This document shows positions 36,891 to 45,223 of a stretch of 64,000 bases of DNA, piece after piece. Source of the DNA: Mesorhizobium sp. AR02 (GTDB lineage: Bacteria > Pseudomonadota > Alphaproteobacteria > Rhizobiales > Rhizobiaceae); contig NZ_CP080531.1 in the NCBI RefSeq assembly GCF_024746835.1, positions 4,856,001 to 4,920,000 on the forward strand, in the 5' to 3' direction. Numbering within the stretch: the first letter of the stretch is position 1; each line of letters opens with the position of its first letter. A model generated the notes under the pieces. The model was given only the letters and a program-made list of their open reading frames with translations, had not been told where the DNA came from and ran no database searches. The position numbers and the translations under genes are program-made.

Positions 36891-39089
36891 ATGGAAGGTT
36901 CCATAGCCAGCCGCGCCAGGCTTCCGCGCGCTACGCAGATGGCAGTCGCTACGCTCAACACCAATCCGCGCATGATACGACCGCCACGCGAGCCCATGCA
37001 ATCGTCTCCCTTTCATCAGCTCGTCATCACCCTGGCGACGAGAAAATGGTTCTTGCTTGCCGTCGCCCTTCTGGGCGGCATCCTGGCCGGCCTCGCGGGC
37101 TTTACTCGCCCGGTGCTGTTCGAGGCGACGACGCAGGTCATCATCGACGCCCCGAGCGGCGGCACTTCGGGCGGCACGGCATCCGCTCAAGACTCGCTGG
37201 AATCGAGCATCGATGACCATCTGACGATGCTCTCGTCACAAGGCCATCTGCGTCGAGTTCTGACGGCGCTTCGCCAACCGCAGGCAGCCGACGTTGCCGG
37301 AAAAAGCGGCATCAGTGCCGTCCCGCCCGCCACAGGCTCGTTTGTGAGTGATCTCCTGAATCGGGTCTGGGCACGGGGCAAGCCGGCTGCGGGAAGTCCG
37401 GAAGCGGACGAGGCCGCGCTGAAGACGCTGCGGAACGGAATGAGGGTCGGACAAGAGCTGCGCTCGCGCGTCATCACCATCGGCTTCACCGATGCCAGTC
37501 CGGCGCGTGCTGCGCTTGTCGCGAACACATTCGCCCAGGTCTATATCGAAGATCTCGTACAGAAACGCCGTGCATCGGATCAGTTCGCGCTGGACTCGCT
37601 GGTCGCCAGCCTGCCGCAAGTACAAAGGGATCTGGTCGAAGCGACCGATCGGCTGGAGACGTACCGGCTGACACACGGCGCCGTTGATCAAAGTGCGGCC
37701 AACAACGCAGCTAATGAGACAGCGGAGCTCGGCCGACAGATTTTCTTGTCGAAAGCCAATCTTTCAGCCTCCGAATCGCGCCTTCGCCATATCGAAGACC
37801 TGCGGAAGGCGGGCGCGCCCGTCACGGCCATCGCTGAAGAAATCGGATCGCCTGTGTTGACGGACCTGGTGGCACGCCAGCCGGGTGCCGCTGCGGACGA
37901 CGATCTGGGCAACGCGATCACTCGCGAAATGGAGCAAAGCATCGCACGCATCGCTGCCGAGGCAAACGTCTACCGCGCCCAGGTTGCGGCTCTCGAGGAA
38001 CGCAAGAGGGTGCTCGATGCGGCCGTGGCCGACACTGCGAGCCAGCTTTCCGGGTTGCGTGCCCTCGAGCCGCAGGTGGCCATCGTGACACAGCACTACA
38101 ACGAGCTCCTTGGCCGGCAGCAGGACCTGATACGGCGCATCGCCGCTCCCTCGCCAGGTGTAGCGGTCCTTTCGACGGCATGGCCGCCGTCAAATCCCAA
38201 GACCCTGTCGCCAATTTTCCTGATTCCACCCGGCATGATCGTGTTTGGTCTGATGGGGGCGGTCTTCGTCCTGATCCGTAACGGCTTCAATCAGACCTTG
38301 CGCAGTGAAGCTGAAGCCGAAGCCGAGCTTGGGATCCCGTGCATAGGGCTGCTTCCCAAGGTTTCGGGACTTCATGCCAGACAGCTGCGGCATCTGGTTC
38401 TGGGCCAGCAGAACTCGCCGTTCAGTCGCGCCGCGACATCCCTGCTCATCACCGCAGCGCCAACTCAGGGCAGGGGGCAGCCGCCGCATATCATCCTCGT
38501 AACGTCCAGCATCCAGGACGATGGCAAGACAGAGTTGGCATGGAGCCTGGCGCTGGCGGCAACGCGGCTGGGAGGAAGGGTGCTTTTCCTCGACCTCGAC
38601 CGCAAGGACGTGCGCCTTACGAACGAGTTTCGTGGCGAATTCAGCACCGTCAAGACTCACAACTCCTTTGGAGATTATGTGAGTGAACGCTGCATGCTGC
38701 CGGATGCAATCACGAGAATGCCAGAAATCGGCATCGATCTCATGGCCGCTCCAGCACCTTCGGATGATCTGCTGACGCTTCTGTCCACTGTCGACAAATC
38801 CCAGTTCACCGATGAACTGCTCTCGGTCTACGACGTCGTCATCATGAACGGACCCTTGGGACTGGGAGGGCCCGAAACCAGGCTTCTGAAGCGCTGGGCC
38901 GATGCGGTGCTTTTCGCCGTTCGCTGGGCCAGGACGAGGCGCAGCATTGCCCGTGGTGTTCTGGAGTCACTCCGGGCTGGTGGATCCGTCACCGCTCCCG
39001 TGGGGAGTGTGCTCACCCAGGTGAATCTAAAGAGGCACGCCGGCTACCGGCTCGGGGATAGCGCCGACCTCCTGTTGGAGAAGGTTTGA
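36891..39089 (+). CDS. Wzz/Wzc-like chain-length and export protein, kinase motifs altered
   Basis: 732 residues. A Wzz-type membrane helix (WFLLAVALLGGILAGLAGF, residues 51-69) is followed by a periplasmic coiled-coil region to about 440. A second helix (IFLIPPGMIVFGLMGAVFVL) leads into a cytosolic ATPase domain. In true bacterial tyrosine kinases this domain has a Walker A GxGKS/T and Walker A' LLVDADLRRP. Here they read SSIQDDGKTELAWSLA and VLFLDLDRKDVRL, so the P-loop glycine is replaced by Asp. The C-terminus lacks the usual tyrosine cluster. It may control chain length and couple polymerisation to the Wza-like channel without normal autokinase cycling. The ATG at 36891 is next to the previous stop. 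Confidence 0.85.
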   Translation: MEGSIASRARLPRATQMAVATLNTNPRMIRPPREPMQSSPFHQLVITLATRKWFLLAVALLGGILAGLAGFTRPVLFEATTQVIIDAPSGGTSGGTASAQDSLESSIDDHLTMLSSQGHLRRVLTALRQPQAADVAGKSGISAVPPATGSFVSDLLNRVWARGKPAAGSPEADEAALKTLRNGMRVGQELRSRVITIGFTDASPARAALVANTFAQVYIEDLVQKRRASDQFALDSLVASLPQVQRDLVEATDRLETYRLTHGAVDQSAANNAANETAELGRQIFLSKANLSASESRLRHIEDLRKAGAPVTAIAEEIGSPVLTDLVARQPGAAADDDLGNAITREMEQSIARIAAEANVYRAQVAALEERKRVLDAAVADTASQLSGLRALEPQVAIVTQHYNELLGRQQDLIRRIAAPSPGVAVLSTAWPPSNPKTLSPIFLIPPGMIVFGLMGAVFVLIRNGFNQTLRSEAEAEAELGIPCIGLLPKVSGLHARQLRHLVLGQQNSPFSRAATSLLITAAPTQGRGQPPHIILVTSSIQDDGKTELAWSLALAATRLGGRVLFLDLDRKDVRLTNEFRGEFSTVKTHNSFGDYVSERCMLPDAITRMPEIGIDLMAAPAPSDDLLTLLSTVDKSQFTDELLSVYDVVIMNGPLGLGGPETRLLKRWADAVLFAVRWARTRRSIARGVLESLRAGGSVTAPVGSVLTQVNLKRHAGYRLGDSADLLLEKV

Positions 39090-39164
39090 TGACACCGTCG
39101 TCTCCGCTCTTCAAAAAATACCATCGGGAAACAACTTCGTTCCCGCAATCGGGCCTGCTTCAGA

Positions 39165-41333
39165 ATGATCATTGAATTTTTCGGACCGCCAGGATCCGGC
39201 AAAACAACGTTTGCGCATGCGCTCGCCCAGCAGTTGCGCGGGAAAGGCTATCACGCCAAGGTCGCTCTCAGCTATAAGCCCAGCACCAGGGCCGGGAGCT
39301 TCGATCTTGGAATCTTTCTGTTCGTCTCAAGGATCGTATCGGCAATACTTTCGACCGCAAGAATATTGCTCTCATCCGTAGGGCGACTGGACGATATTTC
39401 CAATTCGTTGTCGATGGTGAGGCTGATACCGCCAAAGAAACGAATCTGGCGCGCCCGAATCTGGCGATATATCTTGCACCTTTCGCGTTGCTGGAATGCC
39501 GCGAAGCAATCACCCGAAATTGTAATATTCGATCAAGGATACGTTCAAGCGATTGGATCGCTGGCGATGTTCAATGGGGGCACCGACCTCGGAGCGCTTG
39601 AAAAGGCGCTCAGCCTCGCGCCGACGGCCGATCTCACCGTCAGGCTGGTGGTGCCATCTGCGGTTGTGGAGAGTCGCCTGCGACAGCGGATGGAGCTCGA
39701 GCCGCCGGCAGAACGAATTTTCGAGGCCGACTTGAACGTGAATATGCGCTCCATTGGCGTTTTTGAAGCTATAAATGATCTTCTGGCGATTTCTGGTCGG
39801 GAAATCATTTCCGTCGACAACACTGACCGTCAATCGACCTTCAAAAGTATTTGTCAGGTCGAGAAGCAAATAATTTCCGCATTGTTACGTACGGATAGGC
39901 CCGCCGCTGAAAAACAAACGGAATTGCCTAATCAACCCGCAGGCGTTCCTGCTTCAGCAACGACGCCGCCGCGGAACAAGGACATGGGCTCGCGGCTCGC
40001 TTGGGCGAGCATCTTCGCCCTGTTGATCTATATCGGAGGCGCTGGGCTGACCAGTCTTGCGCAGTTGGCAATTGCACGCCTCATCGGGCCACGCAACTAC
40101 GGCATCTATTCCTACGTTCTGGCATGGACCTCCGTGCTCGCTTATCTGGCAACGCTTGGCTTCAATGTATCCTTGTTGCGTTTTGTCCCCGCCTATAGAG
40201 CCAATGGCAGGCTTGATCTGGCACGGGGTGTCATAAGATTTGCCCTGCAAAGATCGCTGGTGGCGGCGACGCTGTTCGGGATGATTGGCGCTGCCTCTGT
40301 CCTGTTCTTTTCAGATCACACGCAAAGAGGGCTTGAGATAAGCATTATGCTCGGCATGGTGGCCGTGCCCTTGATTACCGCTTATGCTCTCGGAGCCACG
40401 CTGGTGCGTGCTTTCGGCGGCGTTGTCTCGGCGCTATTGCCGGAGCGCATCGTGCGAGACGGGCTCCTGCTGGCGCTGGTGGCGCTGCTGGCCAAGTCCG
40501 GATTGCGAACAGTGGATGCGCCATCCGTGACGCTTGCGGTGGTGGTAAGTTCCGCTTTCACGGTTGGGCTGGTGTTCATCACCGCCAGGAGGTTTGAACC
40601 AGCTGGCTTGCGGCAGGCCCAGCCTAGTTATGCATCGAGGGAATGGTGGTTTGCTGTCCCCCCGCTCATGCTCATCACCGGGCTCGATGTTTTTGTCAGC
40701 CGGGCGGGGGTGCTGGTTTTGGGCTGGACAAACCATATTCGTGAAGCCGGTGTTTTCGCCTTGGCGTTGAATGTCGCGATGCTCGTGGGCCTCTCCCGCA
40801 TCGCGGTCGCCACCATGTTTTCGCCAACAGCTGCCGATCTGTTTGCCAGAGGCGATCGCAAGGGCCTGCAGCAGCTGTTTGCGCGCGCTACCTTGCTTTC
40901 TGCTGGCGGCGCCATCGTGGTGGCCATCCCCATGATGGTGATCGTCGAGCCGTTCTTGAGCTATTTCGGTGAAGGCTACATCGCGGGAGCGCCGATCGCA
41001 CGGGTTCTCATTTTGGGATATGTCTTTGTCGCGCTGTGCGGGCCTCAGCAGAATCTCCTGACCATGACTGGAAACGAATGGGCCGCCGCAACGACCATGA
41101 TCGCCGGTGCTGTGGCCAACATCATAGCCTGTGCAGCGGGTGTCGCGATATACGGTCCGATTGGCGCTGCCGTGGGTGTCGCGCTTGCCCTGAGCATCTG
41201 GAGCGTTGCCATGGCCATCTTTATCGGCAAGCGACTGAAAATCATGCCAGGCTTGGTTTTTGCTCTGCTCTCGATCAAGGCGAGCGCGATCGATGCCCAT
41301 CAATGGAATTGGTTCCTGAGGGCGAGCAAATGA
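39165..41333 (+). CDS. P-loop kinase-like domain fused to Wzx-type flippase
   Basis: 722 residues. The first 240 or so form a P-loop NTPase starting MIIEFFGPPGSGKTTFAHAL, with EIVIFDQGYVQAIGSLAMF near residue 120, the same family as the stand-alone protein at 26.4 kb. A hydrophilic linker rich in Pro, Ala and Thr follows. From about residue 278 the protein is a MATE/polysaccharide-transporter-type flippase of about twelve helices (LTSLAQLAIARLIGPRNYGI; TLGFNVSLLRFVPAYRANG). Wzx proteins flip undecaprenyl-linked repeat units. A cytosolic kinase domain on a flippase is unusual and could phosphorylate the lipid-linked substrate or gate transport. An ATG at 39987 could also allow a separate flippase product. 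The gene lies in the polysaccharide locus 75 bp after the Wzc-like gene. Confidence 0.8.
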   Translation: MIIEFFGPPGSGKTTFAHALAQQLRGKGYHAKVALSYKPSTRAGSFDLGIFLFVSRIVSAILSTARILLSSVGRLDDISNSLSMVRLIPPKKRIWRARIWRYILHLSRCWNAAKQSPEIVIFDQGYVQAIGSLAMFNGGTDLGALEKALSLAPTADLTVRLVVPSAVVESRLRQRMELEPPAERIFEADLNVNMRSIGVFEAINDLLAISGREIISVDNTDRQSTFKSICQVEKQIISALLRTDRPAAEKQTELPNQPAGVPASATTPPRNKDMGSRLAWASIFALLIYIGGAGLTSLAQLAIARLIGPRNYGIYSYVLAWTSVLAYLATLGFNVSLLRFVPAYRANGRLDLARGVIRFALQRSLVAATLFGMIGAASVLFFSDHTQRGLEISIMLGMVAVPLITAYALGATLVRAFGGVVSALLPERIVRDGLLLALVALLAKSGLRTVDAPSVTLAVVVSSAFTVGLVFITARRFEPAGLRQAQPSYASREWWFAVPPLMLITGLDVFVSRAGVLVLGWTNHIREAGVFALALNVAMLVGLSRIAVATMFSPTAADLFARGDRKGLQQLFARATLLSAGGAIVVAIPMMVIVEPFLSYFGEGYIAGAPIARVLILGYVFVALCGPQQNLLTMTGNEWAAATTMIAGAVANIIACAAGVAIYGPIGAAVGVALALSIWSVAMAIFIGKRLKIMPGLVFALLSIKASAIDAHQWNWFLRASK

Positions 41334-41443
41334 GAGCACTCCATCCGTCGGTGGTCCCATCGTCGAGGAGGCGGTCACGAAGGCCCGGATACATATTGAT
41401 CGGCATTGCGGCCAGTGGGCTTAAGCACCTCCTGGATGGCTGA
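41330..41443 (+). CDS. Possible small protein coupled to the flippase gene
   Basis: A 37-codon frame whose ATG overlaps the flippase stop as ATGA. The product is very basic at the start (SSRRRSRRPGYILIG) with a short hydrophobic end. ATGA overlap is common in this locus, which is the only support; it may be chance. Confidence 0.2.
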   Translation: MRALHPSVVPSSRRRSRRPGYILIGIAASGLKHLLDG

Positions 41444-41565
41444 AGGCATAAGGTCATAGGGTCTCACAGAAGCGTCGACGTTCACCCGCCTCCCGACACC
41501 TGCGCCCCCTGCCGGCAGGGCCTCCATATTTTACGGGCTGTGTCCGTCATTTGAAGGATGCATGA

Positions 41566-42870
41566 GTGCCTGACGTGCCTCACGGTGTTGTGGCAAGCTG
41601 CGGAGCATCCATGGAACAAGCACCAATGGCGACGGCCTCGACGCCTCCGATGCGCCATCGGTCCGAAAGATCGACGCCTGTCGAGCCCAGCCAACGCGAA
41701 ACCCTCACTCAGGTCCAGGTTCTGCGCGCCCTCGCGGCCACTTCGGTCGCGCTGCGCCACGCCCAGCATGATGCGGCGACCCTGGAACTGGAAGCCGGCC
41801 GCACCTTTCGGGCCTGGGATCCGATACCATGGAGCGCTGGAGTCGATATTTTCTTCGTGATCTCCGGCCTGATCATGGTGCACACGTCGCGACAGCTGTT
41901 CGCAAAGACGGGTGGCGCGCGTCTCTTCCTTTCCCGCCGGATCGCCCGGATTGTCCCGCTTTATTGGTCGGTCACCACACTCTACCTTGTAGTGGCGTTG
42001 CTCGCTCCCACCTTTCTCAATCAGAGCTACATCAATTTCAGGTTTGTAATCGAATCCTACTTCTTCATCCCCACCGCTCGCCCTGACGGCGTCGTTCAGC
42101 CTGTCTACGAGTTAGGTTGGACGCTCAACTATGAGATGCTTTTCTACGTGTTGTTTACCGCGGCGATCGTGCTGCCCATGCGTTGGGCCGTCACGGTCCT
42201 GCTCACGACCCTGGCGGGGATGGTGCTCGCAGGCCGTCTCGCGGCGCCTTTGTCAGAGCCATTCGCTTTCTGGACCGATCCGATCATCCTTGAGTTCGCT
42301 TTCGGCGCGATAATCGGGATCATGTGCGCCTCGGGCCTGCGGCCCTCCGGTTTAATCAGGGCCTGTGTCGCTGCAACGGGACTGGGTGCCCTGATGCTCG
42401 CGGCGGCATTTCCCGATATTTCGATCGGCCTTACCCGCCCCGTTGTCTATGGTATCCCGGCATCTCTTATCGTTTGGAGTGCTGCCTTGGCGCCAGGCGA
42501 TTTGAGGCACGAAAGCCTGGCCGCGCGATGGGGTGCTGGCGTCGGCGATGCGTCCTATGCTCTCTACCTGCTGCATCCATTCGTGATCCGCGCTATGCGC
42601 ATCTTCTTTTGGCGAACAGGCTTGATTTTGGTGCTCGGCCCGTGGGCCTTTATCGCGTCGGCGCTGGCGATCACCCTTGGCGTGGCAATCATCACTTACC
42701 GCCTGTTCGAGAAGCCGGCGACTCGCCGTGCCCGACGCCTCTTGGGAGTCGGGTCCAGCGCCCGGCAGCAGCTTCGCCCATGTCCGGTGCCGGCCCATCC
42801 TAACACAGACCGATCGAGCGCAACGACCCTGCCGGCTGGGGACAGGGCGAACGCCATCCGCATGGATTGA
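41566..42870 (+). CDS. Acyltransferase 3 family protein (ExoZ-like)
   Basis: About 434 residues with ten membrane helices, belonging to the acyltransferase-3 superfamily that O-acetylates polysaccharides. Signature elements are LTQVQVLRALAATSVALRHA, with the conserved Arg and His of the first helix, WSAGVDIFFVISGLIMVHTS, and FLSRRIARIVPLYWSVTTLY. This matches rhizobial ExoZ-type proteins that transfer acetyl groups to EPS. The start is probably the GTG at 41566 (AAGGA 9-10 bases upstream) or the ATG at 41611; the first 45 residues are not part of the domain. It is the last gene on the plus strand of the locus and converges on the epimerase gene. Confidence 0.85.
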   Translation: MPDVPHGVVASCGASMEQAPMATASTPPMRHRSERSTPVEPSQRETLTQVQVLRALAATSVALRHAQHDAATLELEAGRTFRAWDPIPWSAGVDIFFVISGLIMVHTSRQLFAKTGGARLFLSRRIARIVPLYWSVTTLYLVVALLAPTFLNQSYINFRFVIESYFFIPTARPDGVVQPVYELGWTLNYEMLFYVLFTAAIVLPMRWAVTVLLTTLAGMVLAGRLAAPLSEPFAFWTDPIILEFAFGAIIGIMCASGLRPSGLIRACVAATGLGALMLAAAFPDISIGLTRPVVYGIPASLIVWSAALAPGDLRHESLAARWGAGVGDASYALYLLHPFVIRAMRIFFWRTGLILVLGPWAFIASALAITLGVAIITYRLFEKPATRRARRLLGVGSSARQQLRPCPVPAHPNTDRSSATTLPAGDRANAIRMD

Positions 42871-42943
42871 GTCGTGAAATCACATAGGCCTGGGTAAATG
42901 AACCGGCGTTGTGCTCGCCGCCCGGCCATCCGTTGTTCTCGCC

Positions 42944-44074
42944 CTATGCCTGAATGAATGCTGGTCGTGCTCGGCCGACGGGGCTTGCATGGAAATCCCG
43001 ATACCATTCCACGAAACGTTGCACGCCGTCCTCGAGTGCCGTCGCCGGTGCGAAGCCGACAGCGCGGCGGAGGTCGCTGACGTCGGCGCGGGTTTCCAGG
43101 ACGTCACCTGGGGGTAAAGGCACGTTGACGCGAAGGGCGCGGCGACCAAGGGCCGTCTCGATGATCGCGATCAGACGGTTGATCTCTTCGGGCCGGTCAT
43201 TGCCGATATTGTAGATCCGATATGGCGCCGAACTGGTAGCGGGATCGGCCGTCTGGCTGTCCCAACCGGGGTTCGCACGCGGTGGCGCGGCGAGCACGCG
43301 AACCACACCCTCTACGATGTCGTCGATATAAGTGAAATCTCGCCATACGCGGCCGGCATTGGCAATTTCGATCGTTCGGCCCTCGGCGATGGCATGGGTG
43401 AACGTATAGACTGCCATGTCAGGCCTGCCCCAGGGACCATAGACGGTGAAGAAGCGCAATCCGGTCACGGGCAAGCCGAACAGATGGCTGTAGGAATGCG
43501 CCATGCATTCGTTTGCGCTCTTGGTCGCGGCATAGAAGCTGACCGGATGACTGGCGCCATGGTGCTCGGAAAAGGGTATGCGTCGATTGGCGCCATAAAC
43601 GGAGCTCGACGAGGCATAAACGAGATGGCTGACGCCGGCGTGTCGGCAGCCCTCCAGAACATTGAGAAACGCGACTATGTTCGACTGCACATAGGCATGC
43701 GGGTCAACGAGCGAATAACGCACCCCAGCCTGGGCGGCGAGGTGCACGAAGTGCGATGGCTGGAAGTCGGAAAACAGGGCTTTTACCAGCGCCTGGTCCG
43801 CCAGGTCCATCCGCATGGGCGTGAATCTCGGCTCGGCGCAGAGCTGTGCAAATCGCGCCTCCTTTAGCTTCAGGTCGTAGTAGGGCGTGAAATTGTCGAC
43901 GCCGATGACGTCGACGCCGTGCCGCAAAAGCCGCAACGCAACATGAAACCCGATAAACCCGGCGGCACCTGTGACGATGACCGGCCCCGAGCGTGCAAGT
44001 TTCAACACAGCACCATCCGACCGCGCATGAGCGGTATCCGCCAGCTTGTGGACCGTCGAATTTGCTTCGACCAT
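42944..44074 (-). CDS. UDP-glucuronate 4-epimerase-like SDR enzyme
   Basis: 376 residues of the extended short-chain dehydrogenase/epimerase family. The NAD-binding motif is VIVTGAAGFIGFHVALRLL near residue 35, followed by GVDNFTPYYDLKLKEARF, the hallmark of the CapI/LspL subgroup of UDP-glucuronate 4-epimerases. Catalytic residues are in YASSSSVYG and the Y-x3-K of FYAATKSANECMA. The product would be UDP-galacturonate, a building block for acidic polysaccharide or LPS core. The ATG at 44074 has GGAG 9 bases upstream. It stands alone on the minus strand beside the acyltransferase; a 22-bp palindrome lies about 100 bp upstream of the start. Confidence 0.85.
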   Translation of the reverse strand: MVEANSTVHKLADTAHARSDGAVLKLARSGPVIVTGAAGFIGFHVALRLLRHGVDVIGVDNFTPYYDLKLKEARFAQLCAEPRFTPMRMDLADQALVKALFSDFQPSHFVHLAAQAGVRYSLVDPHAYVQSNIVAFLNVLEGCRHAGVSHLVYASSSSVYGANRRIPFSEHHGASHPVSFYAATKSANECMAHSYSHLFGLPVTGLRFFTVYGPWGRPDMAVYTFTHAIAEGRTIEIANAGRVWRDFTYIDDIVEGVVRVLAAPPRANPGWDSQTADPATSSAPYRIYNIGNDRPEEINRLIAIIETALGRRALRVNVPLPPGDVLETRADVSDLRRAVGFAPATALEDGVQRFVEWYRDFHASPVGRARPAFIQA

Positions 44075-44173
44075 GGCAAGTCACTCCCGTTACCAGATTC
44101 CGCGCTCTGCCTGAGTTCAGCAGCGCGTCGAAAGGTTGGAGATGGCACCGTCAGTTCCAAGATCTGCGCGACT

Positions 44174-44195
44174 GCGGCCGCACATGTGCGGCCGC
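44174..44195. promoter_or_regulatory. Perfect 22-bp palindrome upstream of the epimerase gene
   Basis: The arm GCGGCCGCACA (44174-44184) is followed immediately by its exact complement TGTGCGGCCGC (44185-44195). It lies 100 bp upstream of the epimerase start and 68 bp past the stop of the PAS-LuxR gene, both on the minus strand. It could be a terminator hairpin for the regulator or an operator for the epimerase; no T-run follows. Confidence 0.4.
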
Positions 44196-44262
44196 GTTGT
44201 AATGGCACCGATCTCGGTCGCCTGAATCCGGGCGGATGCAGACACCCGGCGAAATCGCTATT

Positions 44263-44940
44263 TCATGGCAGGACCGAAATGCGCCCCAGAAGAGCCACCA
44301 GTTCCGCCTGACGCCTCGTCTCGGTCTTGGCGAACAGCGAGGCAAGCTGGGAGCGGATCGTCGTGCGACTGAGATGCCAGCTGCGGGCGATCTCCAGGGG
44401 CGCATCGCCTTGCGCCAGGCGCAACGCCAGCTGCGTTTCCGCGCTGGTCAAACCGAACATCCTTTGCAAGGTCTGAGGGTTGGCCGCCGATGTGTTCTCC
44501 CGGTCCAGTAATGCGACGATGCTCGTCCCGTCCGGTGTGACGACGCCCGTCTCATTCAGGATCACAGGCCTGTCGCCTCTGCTGCGGATCACCACCCATG
44601 AGAGTGAGCCCGGCTGGAGGTGGACCGGAACATTCGCGACCAGCCGCCTTAGCCCGGCGGCAAGCTCGACGGCCGTGCCGGCCGCTTCGCCCTGGCGCTC
44701 AAGCGTGTCCTGGGCGGCAGCGTTCCATTCGATTACTTTCCTGTCGCGGTCCAGCACGAGATAGCCGCAACCGATTCGATCAAGCATGCCGGTTATGCAT
44801 TCCAGACTGCGTCGCTGCGATCCGCCAACCCTGGCGTCCGGTCGATCCGAAAGGTTTATCGGACGTGCGTGACGAGTATCCTTCAGTACAATATATTGGC
44901 TGACTGCAACAGTATCGTTGCGTCTTTCAATCAGTGTCAT
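44263..44940 (-). CDS. PAS-containing LuxR-type transcription regulator
   Basis: 225 residues. A PAS-like fold occupies residues 45-150 (GCGYLVLDRDRKVIEWNAAA). A LuxR-type helix-turn-helix follows at about 160-220 (GLTSAETQLALRLAQGDAPL; EIARSWHLSRTTIRSQLASL). There is no receiver domain and no transmembrane segment, so it probably senses a cytosolic signal through the PAS fold. It is divergent from the histidine kinase gene with 283 bp between them, where a near-perfect 26-bp palindrome lies 33 bp upstream of its start codon; the regulator may bind there (inference). Its place between polysaccharide genes suggests control of that locus. Confidence 0.8.
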   Translation of the reverse strand: MTLIERRNDTVAVSQYIVLKDTRHARPINLSDRPDARVGGSQRRSLECITGMLDRIGCGYLVLDRDRKVIEWNAAAQDTLERQGEAAGTAVELAAGLRRLVANVPVHLQPGSLSWVVIRSRGDRPVILNETGVVTPDGTSIVALLDRENTSAANPQTLQRMFGLTSAETQLALRLAQGDAPLEIARSWHLSRTTIRSQLASLFAKTETRRQAELVALLGRISVLP

Positions 44941-44972
44941 CGCTTCTACCCCAACCCTAGTTGCTACTGACC

Positions 44973-44998
44973 CAAGTAAATTTTGTGTAATTTACTTG
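44973..44998. promoter_or_regulatory. 26-bp palindrome, candidate operator
   Basis: Arms CAAGTAAATT (44973-44982) and AATTTACTTG (44989-44998) are exact inverted repeats around the 6-base spacer TTGTGT. It is AT-rich in GC-rich surroundings and lies between the divergent PAS-LuxR and histidine kinase genes, 33 bp from the former's start. Size and symmetry fit a dimeric regulator site. Confidence 0.55.
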
Positions 44999-45223
44999 CT
45001 TTGAATTCCGCCTGACGGCGAGAGTGCGCTCCTTCGACTTAAATTTCGACACAGCTATAGAAATCTGCGGAAGGATTTTCCGCAGCGTTCGTTGAATATG
45101 CCTTCCTGAAGAGCCCTGCCGATCCTGATTCTATTCGCCGGCAAAGCCATGGCAATCCGGCAGTGGTATTAGGGCTGCCCCCTCTCGGCCTAGTCTCGAC
45201 GAGCTAGACAGAAGGTTGTAGTC

